Below are positions 1 to 6,823 of a stretch of DNA of 26,586 nucleotides, one piece after another. The stretch's first letter is position 1; each line of letters opens with the position of its first letter. The translations under genes were made by a program, and so were the position numbers. The notes below the pieces were generated by a model. It saw only the letters and a list, made by a program, of their open reading frames with translations, searched no databases and was not told the DNA's origin. This DNA comes from an uncultured Lachnospiraceae bacterium (GTDB taxonomy: Bacteria; Bacillota; Clostridia; Lachnospirales; Lachnospiraceae), in contig CAJUDZ010000039.1 of NCBI GenBank assembly GCA_910584965.1, forward strand, positions 1 through 26,586. Direction: 5' to 3'.

Positions 1-52
1 GAGCATCTGCCTTACAAGCAGAGGGTCATAGGTTCGAGCCCTATAGGTCCCA
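1..52 (+). tRNA. tRNA-Val (anticodon TAC), 5' end outside window
   Basis: Partial tRNA. The anticodon arm has a 5-bp TCTGC/GCAGA stem around the loop CTTACAA, giving anticodon TAC (Val). The T arm is ATAGG-TTCGAGC-CCTAT, followed by the acceptor 3' strand AGGTCCC and discriminator A at 52. No CCA is encoded. The acceptor 5' strand and D arm lie left of the window. Confidence 0.95.
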
Positions 53-92
53 CTTATTTAAGATAAACGCTTCGCGTTTTTGTCTTGAATAT

Positions 93-178
93 GCCGGCGT
101 GGCGGAACTGGCAGACGCACAGGACTTAAAATCCTGCGGGACTAACCTCCCGTACCGGTTCGATTCCGGTCGCCGGCA
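93..178 (+). tRNA. tRNA-Leu (anticodon TAA)
   Basis: Complete class II tRNA. The acceptor stem pairs GCCGGCG (93-99) with CGCCGGC (171-177), with discriminator A at 178. The anticodon stem CAGGA/TCCTG encloses loop CTTAAAA, so the anticodon is TAA (127-129), reading Leu UUA. The long variable arm (CGGGACTAACCTCCCG) is typical of tRNA-Leu. No CCA is encoded. It follows the Val tRNA by 40 nt on the same strand, so both probably come from one transcript ending at the terminator just downstream. Confidence 0.97.
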
Positions 179-180
179 GT

Positions 181-218
181 AAAAAAGAACTATGATATCA
201 GTCATAGTTCTTTTTTTT
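181..218 (+). terminator. Intrinsic terminator of the tRNA cluster
   Basis: An inverted repeat AAGAACTATGA/TCATAGTTCTT with a 6-nt loop is followed directly by a run of T residues, beginning 2 nt after tRNA-Leu. Flanking A and T runs extend the stem, so it could also work on the other strand. Confidence 0.9.
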
Positions 219-234
219 GTACGCATTACGCCGG

Positions 235-426
235 GCGGCGATTTTTTATACTATTTAGGAAATTGCCGTAACAGAGACCATTTCAGGGGAGAATGCGAAG
301 CATTCTTGTAATCGCCGCTGCCGAGCGGCGATTTTTTATTCTGTTAGGAAATTGCCGTAACAGAGACCATTTCAGGGGAGAATGCGAAGCATTCTTGTAA
401 TCGCCGCTGCCGAGCGGCGATTTTTT
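235..426. repeat. Tandem pair of about 84-bp elements with terminal inverted repeats and terminator hairpins
   Basis: Two near-identical units (235-318 and 325-407) are separated by TGCCGA and followed by a third partial left end (414-426). Each unit starts GCGGCGATT and ends AATCGCCGC, a perfect 9-bp terminal inverted repeat, and each contains the hairpin AGAATGC-GAA-GCATTCT. The junction AATCGCCGC-TGCCGA-GCGGCGATTTTTT is a textbook intrinsic terminator pointing rightward, and the reverse strand also has T runs. The array lies between the tRNA terminator and the convergent trpB2, so it can end transcription from both sides. The copies differ by only a few bases, suggesting recent duplication. 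Confidence 0.85.
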
Positions 427-1799
427 CAGTCTGTTTTCGGAAGCTTATCGCGATACATTGCCAGCTCTTCATCAGTGGGAATATAATCATTCATTTCGCC
501 ATCATGAAAATGCTGATAAGCTGTCATATCAAAATAACCGGTACCGGTGAGGCCGAATACGATGGTTTTTTCTTCACCGGTTTCTTTGCATCTGTTTGCT
601 TCATCAATGGCGGCGCGGATTGCGTGAGAGCTTTCCGGGGCGGGAAGGATGCCTTCCACCCGTGCAAAATATTCTGCGGCTTCAAATACCTCGGTCTGTT
701 TTACGCTGACTGCTTCCATCAGTCCCTGGTGATACAGCTCGGACAGCGTGGAACTCATACCGTGGTAACGAAGTCCGCCGGCGTGGTTTGCGGAAGGGAT
801 AAAACCGCTGCCCAGCGTATACATTTTGGCAAGCGGACAGATCATTCCTGTGTCGCAGAAATCATAGGCGTATACGCCGCGCGTAAAGCTCGGGCAGGAT
901 GCGGGTTCGACGGCGATGATGCGGTAGTCTGCTTCGCCCCGGAGCTTTTCCCCCATGAACGGCGCGATCAGGCCGCCGAGGTTGGAACCGCCTCCGGCGC
1001 AGCCAATGATGATGTCCGGTTTTATCTGATATTTGTCCAGAGCCGCTTTGGTTTCCAGACCGATCACTGACTGGTGCAAAAGCACCTGATTCAGCACGCT
1101 TCCAAGCACATAGCGGTAACCGTCGTTCGATACTGCCTTTTCGACCGCTTCGGAAATGGCGCAGCCCAGACTTCCCGTCGTATTCGGATGCTCGGCGAGT
1201 ATTTTTCTCCCGGCTTCGGTTTCCGGGGACGGTGATGGCGTTACCGATGCGCCGTAGGTGCGCATTACTTCGCGGCGGAAAGGTTTCTGCTCATAGGAAC
1301 ATTTCACCATATATACTTTGCAGTCGAGGCCGAAGTAAGAACAGGCCATGGAAAGCGCCGTGCCCCACTGTCCGGCGCCGGTTTCGGTGGTTACGCCTTT
1401 GAGCCCCTGCTTTTTCGCATAATAGGCCTGCGCTATGGCGGAGTTCAGTTTGTGGCTTCCGCTGGTGTTATTGCCCTCAAATTTATAATAGATTTTTGCG
1501 GGTGTGCCAAGCTTTTCTTCCAGGCAGTAAGCGCGGACAAGCGGGGACGGGCGGTACATTTTATAGAAATTGCGGATTTCTTCCGGAATTTCAAAAAAAG
1601 GAGTGTCATTATCCAGTTCCTGTACAACCAGCTCTTCGCAGAAAACGCCTGCCAGTTCCTCGGTTTTCATCGGCTGACAGGTACCGGGATTTAAAAGCGG
1701 AGCCGGTTTTTGTTTCATATCTGCTCTCAGATTATACCATGCCTTTGGCATCTCGCTTTCCTCTAAAAATATTTTGTAAGGGATTTTTTCGTTTTTCAT
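426..1799 (-). CDS. trpB: TrpB2-type tryptophan synthase beta chain (PLP-dependent)
   Basis: The 457-residue protein resembles the TrpB2 class of tryptophan synthase beta subunits, which join indole and L-serine to make tryptophan using pyridoxal phosphate. The PLP lysine sits in GSHKLNSA (K117), preceded by YYKFEGNNTSG. TETGAGQWG (substrate carboxylate loop), the phosphate-binding GCAGGGSNLGG and the C-terminal VFGLTGTGYFD are all present. The N-terminal extension and the PAPESSHA region are typical of TrpB2 rather than TrpB1. I chose the ATG at 1799 because GGAGG lies 5-6 nt upstream; an upstream in-frame ATG at 1853 falls in the leader terminator tail. No trpA or other trp gene is adjacent. 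A T-box leader reading Trp precedes it, supporting a role in tryptophan supply, perhaps indole salvage (inference). Confidence 0.93.
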   Translation of the reverse strand: MKNEKIPYKIFLEESEMPKAWYNLRADMKQKPAPLLNPGTCQPMKTEELAGVFCEELVVQELDNDTPFFEIPEEIRNFYKMYRPSPLVRAYCLEEKLGTPAKIYYKFEGNNTSGSHKLNSAIAQAYYAKKQGLKGVTTETGAGQWGTALSMACSYFGLDCKVYMVKCSYEQKPFRREVMRTYGASVTPSPSPETEAGRKILAEHPNTTGSLGCAISEAVEKAVSNDGYRYVLGSVLNQVLLHQSVIGLETKAALDKYQIKPDIIIGCAGGGSNLGGLIAPFMGEKLRGEADYRIIAVEPASCPSFTRGVYAYDFCDTGMICPLAKMYTLGSGFIPSANHAGGLRYHGMSSTLSELYHQGLMEAVSVKQTEVFEAAEYFARVEGILPAPESSHAIRAAIDEANRCKETGEEKTIVFGLTGTGYFDMTAYQHFHDGEMNDYIPTDEELAMYRDKLPKTD

Positions 1800-1854
1800 G
1801 GTTACCTCCATATGATTTTGATTTATATTCCGTGCCAGAAGAGATTCAGACAAA

Positions 1855-2158
1855 TAAAAAACGCCCCTGACAGAATATACGCTCTGTCAAGGACGAACAG
1901 GTACTGATACAGTACGACACTATCCGCGGTGCCACCTCGATTCACGGCATGACCCGTGCACTTATCAGGATACAAACATATCCCTGGCATTTATACGCCT
2001 GCCTTCAGCGTCGCAGAATACTCTGTGAAAATCACATTTGACTGCGCCCTCAGCGGTCCATTTGACAACTTGTTTCCTGCCTGGTTCTCAGCCTCCCAGG
2101 CTCTCTGTATGGGCATGATTGCCGTTATCTCCGCTTCAACGGTTTGAAGTATTAAATT
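1855..2158 (-). promoter_or_regulatory. T-box leader (tRNA-Trp sensing) upstream of trpB2
   Basis: On the minus strand a roughly 300-nt leader carries the T-box core GGTGGCACCGCGG (about 1936-1924) and an AGAGA-type stem I element (2105-2101). A specifier codon TGG (2060-2058) is followed by A. The core reads TGGC, whose C can pair with the G73 discriminator of tRNA-Trp, which independently supports Trp specificity. A terminator follows (1897-1855): stem TTGACAGA/TCTGTCAG, then GGGGCGTTTTTT. Uncharged tRNA-Trp would favour the antiterminator and switch trpB2 on. Specifier placement is by eye from the stem I layout. Confidence 0.9.
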
Positions 2159-2164
2159 TCTACT

Positions 2165-2193
2165 ACTGTATCACTGTTGTATGTGTGTGTCAA
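2165..2193 (-). promoter_or_regulatory. Promoter of the T-box/trpB2 transcript
   Basis: TTGACA (2193-2188), a 17-nt spacer and TACAGT (2170-2165) form a near-consensus sigma-A promoter. It starts transcription just ahead of the T-box leader, near 2158. Confidence 0.85.
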
Positions 2194-2312
2194 TAGATTT
2201 TATTAAAAAAATGGAAAAAAAATTCGGAGGCGGAATTTGGAGGTTCCCGGAAGATTCTTTTCGTATGCGGCAAAGATTGTTTAGATAATTCTCTAAAATC
2301 CTATATTTCCTA

Positions 2313-2360
2313 TTGACATAGTAGGTAATTGGCCTTACAATAAATACCAGTCAAATTGGT
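2313..2360 (+). promoter_or_regulatory. Promoter and possible operator of the O-acetylhomoserine sulfhydrylase gene
   Basis: TTGACA (2313-2318), a 17-nt spacer and TACAAT (2336-2341) make a strong promoter diverging from that of trpB2. Two symmetrical motifs surround it. One is CCTATTGACATAGTAGG around the -35. The other is ACCA-N7-TGGT (2346-2360) at the expected start site, a plausible repressor site. The regulator is not identifiable from this window. Confidence 0.75.
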
Positions 2361-2407
2361 TAATGCTGACAATGCAGATATGTGTTCAAAAGAAAGGGGA
2401 AGATATG

Positions 2408-3691
2408 ATGTCTGATTATAAGTTTGAAACATTACAGCTTCATGTGGGACAGGAGAAGCCGGATCAGGCGAGCGGCGCCCGTGCAGTCCCTATTTACGCA
2501 ACCACTTCGTATGTATTTCGGGATTCCGCTCATGCGGCCGCCCGTTTTGATCTGTCTGATGCCGGAAATATTTATGGAAGGCTGACAAATTCCACGCAGG
2601 ATGTTCTGGAGAAGAGAATGGCGGCTCTGGAAGGCGGCGTGGCGGCGCTGGCGTTAGCCTCAGGCGCGGCGGCAATTACATATACGTTGGAAGCCCTCGG
2701 ACAAAATGGCGGACATTTTGTCGCGCAGAAGACGATTTATGGCGGAAGCTATAATTTGCTGGCGCATACACTTCCGGCGTTCGGCATTAAGGCGAGTTTT
2801 GTAAATATTCATGATCTTTCCGAGGTAGAAGCAGCCATTCAGGATAACACCAGAGCGATTTATATCGAAACGCTTGGCAACCCGAACTGCGATATCCCCG
2901 ATATCGATGCGCTTGCAAAACTTGCGCATCAGCATGGTTTGCCTTTGGTTGTGGATAATACGTTTGGTACGCCGTATCTGATTCGTCCCATTGAACATGG
3001 AGCCGATATTGTAGTGCATTCCGCTACGAAATTTCTCGGTGGGCATGGAACGACCCTGGGCGGTATAATCGTTGATTCAGGCAGATTTGACTGGGCGGCA
3101 TCCGGAAAATATCCGGCCATTGCAGAACCAAATCCGAGCTATCATGGCATATCATTTGTAAAAGCAGCCGGTCAGGCCGCCTTTGCGACATATATTCGTG
3201 CTATTTTGCTTCGTGATACCGGTGCGACGATCTCACCGTTTGCTGCTTTTCTGATTCTTCAGGGAATCGAAACGCTTTCTCTGCGGTTGGAGCGGCATGC
3301 GGAAAACACAAAAAGGGTGGTGGAATTCCTTGCGGATCATCCACAGGTTGAGAAAGTTAATCATCCGTCCTTGCCCGGACATTCCGATCACGCGTTGTTT
3401 CGGAAATACTTTCCGAACGGCGGAGGTTCTGTTTTTACATTTGAAATCAGAGGCGGCATGGAGGAAGCGCACAGATTTATTGATAATCTTCAGATTTTTT
3501 CATTGCTTGCAAATGTTGCCGACGTGAAAAGCCTGATAATCCATCCGGCGACTACGACCCATAGCCAGCTTACGGAAGAAGAATTAAAGGATCAGGGAAT
3601 TAAACCGAATACAATCCGGCTTTCCATCGGTACGGAACATATTGATGATATCATCGGAGATCTGCAAAACGGTTTTGATGCGGTGAAATAA
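2408..3691 (+). CDS. metY: O-acetylhomoserine aminocarboxypropyltransferase / cysteine synthase (MetY-type)
   Basis: The 427-residue enzyme belongs to the Cys/Met-metabolism PLP family and condenses O-acetylhomoserine with sulfide to give homocysteine for methionine synthesis. The PLP lysine is K208 in HSATKFLGGHG. VVDNTFGTPYL (PLP-binding Asp) precedes it, IYGRLTNSTQ binds cofactor phosphate across the dimer, and the C-terminal SIGTEHIDDIIGDLQ is family-typical. The insert after the lysine (DSGRFDWAASGKYP) and the length favour MetY over cystathionine gamma-synthase. Two adjacent ATGs occur (2405, 2408); AGGGGA at 2395-2400 is 7 nt from the second. It appears monocistronic and diverges from trpB2. 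Confidence 0.93.
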   Translation: MSDYKFETLQLHVGQEKPDQASGARAVPIYATTSYVFRDSAHAAARFDLSDAGNIYGRLTNSTQDVLEKRMAALEGGVAALALASGAAAITYTLEALGQNGGHFVAQKTIYGGSYNLLAHTLPAFGIKASFVNIHDLSEVEAAIQDNTRAIYIETLGNPNCDIPDIDALAKLAHQHGLPLVVDNTFGTPYLIRPIEHGADIVVHSATKFLGGHGTTLGGIIVDSGRFDWAASGKYPAIAEPNPSYHGISFVKAAGQAAFATYIRAILLRDTGATISPFAAFLILQGIETLSLRLERHAENTKRVVEFLADHPQVEKVNHPSLPGHSDHALFRKYFPNGGGSVFTFEIRGGMEEAHRFIDNLQIFSLLANVADVKSLIIHPATTTHSQLTEEELKDQGIKPNTIRLSIGTEHIDDIIGDLQNGFDAVK

Positions 3692-3692
3692 A

Positions 3693-3727
3693 CCGGAAAT
3701 ATTTCCGGCGTGCGTGCGCCTCTTTTT
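3693..3727 (+). terminator. Possible terminator after metY
   Basis: A hairpin CCGGAAA-TA-TTTCCGG sits 1-2 nt after the stop, followed by a GC-rich stretch and CTTTTTT. The T run is not directly against the stem, so function is uncertain. It lies between convergent genes. Confidence 0.45.
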
Positions 3728-4233
3728 TATTCGCCGAATGCGCACGGATTTTCCAGCAGCAGGAGACGCGTTTTTCTGTCTATGCCGCCCGCATAGCCTG
3801 TCAGGCTTCCGTCTGTGCCGACGACCCGGTGACAGGGCACGATCAGGGAAATGGGATTGTGGCCGACCGCCCCGCCGACCGCCTGTGCCGACATATGCGG
3901 CCGGCCCGTCTGCGCCGCGATCCGGGACGCGATTTTTCCGTAGGTCGTAGTCTGACCGAAAGGAACTGTGAGCAGAATGTCCCATACGGCCTTGCGGAAA
4001 GGCGTCGCGTTCAGGGCGAGCGGCGGGGTAAAATCCGGCTCTTTTCCGCTGAAGTAGATGTCCAGCCAGCATGCGGCCTGGTCGAAAACCGGGCAGCTGT
4101 CCCTGACGGGCGTTCCGGTCAGGGTGCTGCCAAAATATTTCTGGCCGTCGAACCATAAGCCGGTCAGTTCTTTTCCGTTGCCGGCAAGCGTTATTTTGCC
4201 AAGCGGTGAGTCATAAGATTGTATGTAGTTCAT
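3727..4233 (-). CDS. ogt: Methylated-DNA--protein-cysteine S-methyltransferase
   Basis: The 168-residue protein has the two-domain alkyltransferase layout: an N-terminal ribonuclease H-like part (about 1-75) and a C-terminal DNA-binding and active-site domain. The acceptor cysteine is C134 in IVPCHRVVG. FRKAVWDILLTVPFGQTTTYGKIA is the helix-turn-helix approach, and the C-terminal GYAGGIDRKTRLLLLE is intact. It transfers methyl groups from O6-methylguanine to itself, once per molecule. I chose the ATG at 4233, where AGGAG lies about 10-12 nt upstream and the Ogt-type start follows. The frame stays open upstream, but that stretch is a DNA repeat array with no family similarity. Probably co-oriented with the acetyltransferase upstream. 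Confidence 0.9.
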   Translation of the reverse strand: MNYIQSYDSPLGKITLAGNGKELTGLWFDGQKYFGSTLTGTPVRDSCPVFDQAACWLDIYFSGKEPDFTPPLALNATPFRKAVWDILLTVPFGQTTTYGKIASRIAAQTGRPHMSAQAVGGAVGHNPISLIVPCHRVVGTDGSLTGYAGGIDRKTRLLLLENPCAFGE

Positions 4234-4291
4234 TGTGCGGTCACGCTCCTGTTCTCGTTGTTGGAAATGGCTGTCGTATCTGGCCGGATAT

Positions 4292-4366
4292 GTCCGCGGC
4301 AGATTGAGCCCGAAACGTCTGTGACAAATTGAGCCTGAAATGTCTGTCGCAGACTCAGCCCGGAAA
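4292..4366. repeat. Three 25-bp tandem repeats between the methyltransferase and acetyltransferase genes
   Basis: Three adjacent 25-bp units (4292-4316, 4317-4341, 4342-4366) follow the pattern GTCTGTCGCAGATTGAGCCT then GAAAT, with a few substitutions each. Each unit contains a short dyad such as GTCTGTCGCAGAC (4342-4354). The period is not a multiple of three, so a coding repeat is unlikely. Confidence 0.8.
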
Positions 4367-4369
4367 AAA

Positions 4370-5014
4370 TTACGGATTTTCGAAAGAACACCGCGACACG
4401 ATATCCGCCCACGCTTCCTCGTCGATTTCTTCGTCGCGGAACAGTTTTCTGCGGTCATCGTCTGTTATTTTTTTAATTACCTTACATGAATTGCCGGCCG
4501 CAATGCACCAGTCCGGAATATCCTTTGTTACGACGCTGCCCGCACCGATGACGACGTTGTTTCCGATGTGCACGCCGGGGCAGACTACGGTATTGCCGCC
4601 GAACCAGACGTTGTCCCCGACGGTCACTTCCTTACCGTACTCATAGGCGGAATTGCGGGTCACCGGGTGGATGGGGTGGCCTGCGGTGTAAATCGCCACA
4701 TTCGGAGCCATCTGGCAGTTATCGCCGATTCTGATGGGCGCCACGTCTAACAGCGTACAGTTATAATTGGCAAAAAAATTCTTACCGACCTCGATATGCT
4801 TTCCATAGTCGCAGTAAAAGGGCGGATTGACAAAAGCGCCTTCCGACCGGCCAAACAGTTCTTTGACGATTTCGCTGATTCCGGCAAAGTCGGAGCGGTC
4901 CATAAAATTCAGTTTTAGAAGCAGTCTCCTGCATATGATCTGTTCTTCGAAAATACTGTCGTCCGAAATATAGGCCAGTTCGGCGTCTCTCCGTTCTCTG
5001 TTTGTCATTTTCAT
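4370..5014 (-). CDS. Maltose/galactoside O-acetyltransferase family protein (left-handed beta-helix)
   Basis: Resembles Maa/LacA acetyltransferases, which move acetyl from acetyl-CoA to a sugar hydroxyl. An N-terminal Mac-type helical domain (MTNRERRDAELAY...) is followed by hexapeptide repeats (IEVGKNF, IRIGDNC, VTVGDNV, VHIGNNV, VIGAGSVV). The catalytic histidine lies in YTAGHPIHPVTRN, and the CoA-site ending AGNSCKVIKKI is present. The start is ambiguous. The ATG at 5026 abuts AAGGA with no spacing. The ATG at 5014 (214 residues) lies 12 nt after it and is preferred, and 5008 is also possible. Its substrate is not evident. Confidence 0.87.
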   Translation of the reverse strand: MKMTNRERRDAELAYISDDSIFEEQIICRRLLLKLNFMDRSDFAGISEIVKELFGRSEGAFVNPPFYCDYGKHIEVGKNFFANYNCTLLDVAPIRIGDNCQMAPNVAIYTAGHPIHPVTRNSAYEYGKEVTVGDNVWFGGNTVVCPGVHIGNNVVIGAGSVVTKDIPDWCIAAGNSCKVIKKITDDDRRKLFRDEEIDEEAWADIVSRCSFENP

Positions 5015-5073
5015 AAATTTTTTCATTCCTTTCGCGTTTTTTTGTATCTTTATTTAACAATAGCATTTTATCC

Positions 5074-5102
5074 TTTCAAATTCTTTCAGAATAATCTATA
5101 AT
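5074..5102 (+). promoter_or_regulatory. Candidate promoter of the AraC/LytTR/GHKL/GGDEF cluster
   Basis: A perfect -10 TATAAT (5097-5102) lies 17 nt after a weak -35 (TTTCAA, 5074-5079), with the start codon at 5134. The poor -35 fits an activator-dependent promoter, possibly self-controlled by the AraC protein. Confidence 0.55.
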
Positions 5103-5133
5103 TATATAACAATCTTCTTTTTGGAGGGAGAAT

Positions 5134-6045
5134 ATGGACAGGGATGCAAAATATTGTTCGGCTTTTAATATGGACTTTTCCGAGACGGTGGCCTATAATA
5201 ATCCATTGTTTCCCGTTTATGTCCGGCACGGTATTTTATCGACCTATCCGAATTATTCCGCGATCAGCCACTGGCATGAAGATCTGGAGTTTATTCTCGT
5301 CAAAAAGGGGGAGATGACTTACAATGTGAACGGAGAGCTGATTGCGCTTTCGGAAAATACCGGCATTATGGTGAACAGCAGACAGCTTCATTATGGTTTT
5401 TCTGAGGAGCATAATGAATGCGAGTTTCTCTGTATCCTGTTTTTGCCGGAACTGTTACAGGGGAACAAGTGGTTTTATGAGTCGTGCATAGAGTATATCG
5501 TCCGCAATTCGCGGTATCCGTATCTGGTTTTGGGAAAAGACGGCTGGCAGGGAGCAATTCTGGAGAAGCTGGAATCGCTCTACGAGGATTATGCCGCAGA
5601 TAAAGAGGAAGCGCTGTGCGGGTTCCGGGCGATGGAAAATTTTCTGTCCGTCATGGAAATCTTATACGGCAGACTGCATGAAGACCGCAGGCTTCCGGTC
5701 AAAGAGAACGGGGAGCTTTCCGCGCTCAGGAATATGATGGCTTATATGGAGGAACATTTTGCCCAGCCCATCGCGCTTTCGGATATTGCGCTGGCCGGTG
5801 CCTGCTGTAAAAGCCGGTGTTCCATGCTTTTCCGGAAATATCTTCGCGACACGCCCGTCGCATATATGACGAAGATGCGGCTGAAAAAGAGCCTTTCCCC
5901 GCTGTTGTATTCGGACGCCTGTATTACGGATATCGCCTATGAATATGGATTTTGCAGCGGCAGTTATTACTGCGAGATGTTCCGGAAATATTACGGAATG
6001 CCGCCGCTTCAATACCGGAAGATGCAGATGGAATCAGGAGAATAG
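5134..6045 (+). CDS. AraC-family transcriptional regulator with N-terminal cupin
   Basis: The 303-residue protein has an N-terminal cupin-like sensing domain (HWHEDLEFILVKKGEMTYNVNGE... about 47-75) and a C-terminal double helix-turn-helix (about 200-296). The latter includes IALSDIALAGACCKSRCSMLFRKYL and ITDIAYEYGFCSGSYYCEMFRKYYGMPPLQYR. GGAGGG lies 6 nt before the ATG. It is the first gene of a same-strand run, with 25 nt to the LytTR response regulator. The first recognition region is Cys-rich (AGACCKSRC), unusual for the family but not clearly functional. Target and ligand are unknown. A sugar or glycan ligand is common in this class but cannot be read from the sequence. Confidence 0.9.
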   Translation: MDRDAKYCSAFNMDFSETVAYNNPLFPVYVRHGILSTYPNYSAISHWHEDLEFILVKKGEMTYNVNGELIALSENTGIMVNSRQLHYGFSEEHNECEFLCILFLPELLQGNKWFYESCIEYIVRNSRYPYLVLGKDGWQGAILEKLESLYEDYAADKEEALCGFRAMENFLSVMEILYGRLHEDRRLPVKENGELSALRNMMAYMEEHFAQPIALSDIALAGACCKSRCSMLFRKYLRDTPVAYMTKMRLKKSLSPLLYSDACITDIAYEYGFCSGSYYCEMFRKYYGMPPLQYRKMQMESGE

Positions 6046-6070
6046 ACGAAAATGGAGCAAAGAGGAGACT

Positions 6071-6814
6071 ATGAAAATTGTAATCTGTGACGATTATATG
6101 GAAGATCTGATAAAAGTGGAACGGCTGCTGGAAAAGTACGGGAAAACTGCCGGCTCAGAGTTTACAGTGGAGAAGTATACGGACGCTTCGCAGGTTTATC
6201 ATAAGATTTTACGGAAAGAGCTGGCAGATATTTATATACTGGATATGATTATGCCGAAGATAACGGGAATCGATATCGGAAGCCTGCTGGAAGAGAGCGG
6301 AAAATGCGTCGTCATTTATATTACATCCTCCGATGAGTTCGCGCTGGAGGCATATGGCGTCCATGCGGTGCGGTATCTGCTAAAGCCGGTGAGCGAGGCG
6401 GTTTTCTGTGAAGCGATGGATTATGCCGTATCGTATGTCAGAATGAACCGGAATATGTCTTCTCCGGATATCCGCTATCCGGTAAAAACGAGGGAGGGCC
6501 TTGTGTCCGTTTCCTATTCCGATATCGTATATATCGAAAATTCCGCGAGGGCGCTGGAAGTACATCTGACGGACGGCCGTAGTGTCAGGAGCATTTTCAT
6601 CAGAAAATCGTTTGATGAAGAAATCAAAGAGATTGCGGAGGACGACAGCTTCGTCAGGGTTCATAAATCCTTTCTTGTGAATATGAATTACATTAAAAGT
6701 CTGATACAGGGCCTGTGCTGCATGGAAGACGGGCGGAGCATCCCGGTCAGCAAGACGAGGGCGGCGGATGTGAAAAGGGAATATTTAAATTTTGTGACAG
6801 AGCAGTACAGGTAG
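6071..6814 (+). CDS. LytTR-type response regulator (AgrA/LytR-like)
   Basis: The 247-residue protein has an N-terminal receiver domain (1-120) and a C-terminal LytTR DNA-binding domain (about 140-240: VSVSYSDIVYIENSARALEVHL, FVRVHKSFLVNMNYIKSL). The phosphoacceptor is D58 in IYILDMIMP, with acidic pocket D7/D8, switch residues T85/S86 and K105 in RYLLKPV. All receiver catalytic residues are intact. GAGGAG lies 3-8 nt before the ATG at 6071. The open frame reaches back to 5939, but that part overlaps the AraC gene and lacks receiver sequence. The GHKL kinase 9 nt downstream is its evident partner. Confidence 0.93.
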   Translation: MKIVICDDYMEDLIKVERLLEKYGKTAGSEFTVEKYTDASQVYHKILRKELADIYILDMIMPKITGIDIGSLLEESGKCVVIYITSSDEFALEAYGVHAVRYLLKPVSEAVFCEAMDYAVSYVRMNRNMSSPDIRYPVKTREGLVSVSYSDIVYIENSARALEVHLTDGRSVRSIFIRKSFDEEIKEIAEDDSFVRVHKSFLVNMNYIKSLIQGLCCMEDGRSIPVSKTRAADVKREYLNFVTEQYR

Positions 6815-6823
6815 GGAGTAGGC

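Noticed and set aside
235..426. Possible CRISPR array
   Set aside because: Only two long units with a 6-bp gap, no short repeat-spacer periodicity and no cas genes.
504..1070. Plus-strand 188-residue open frame opposite trpB2
   Set aside because: It is antisense to a well-conserved enzyme, has no ribosome site and no recognisable domain.
4292..4366. Possible CRISPR-like short repeats
   Set aside because: Units are directly adjacent without spacers.
4234..4458. 75-residue N-terminal extension of the methyltransferase frame
   Set aside because: It runs through the 25-bp repeats and the acetyltransferase 3' end; family similarity starts at MNYIQSYDSPLG.
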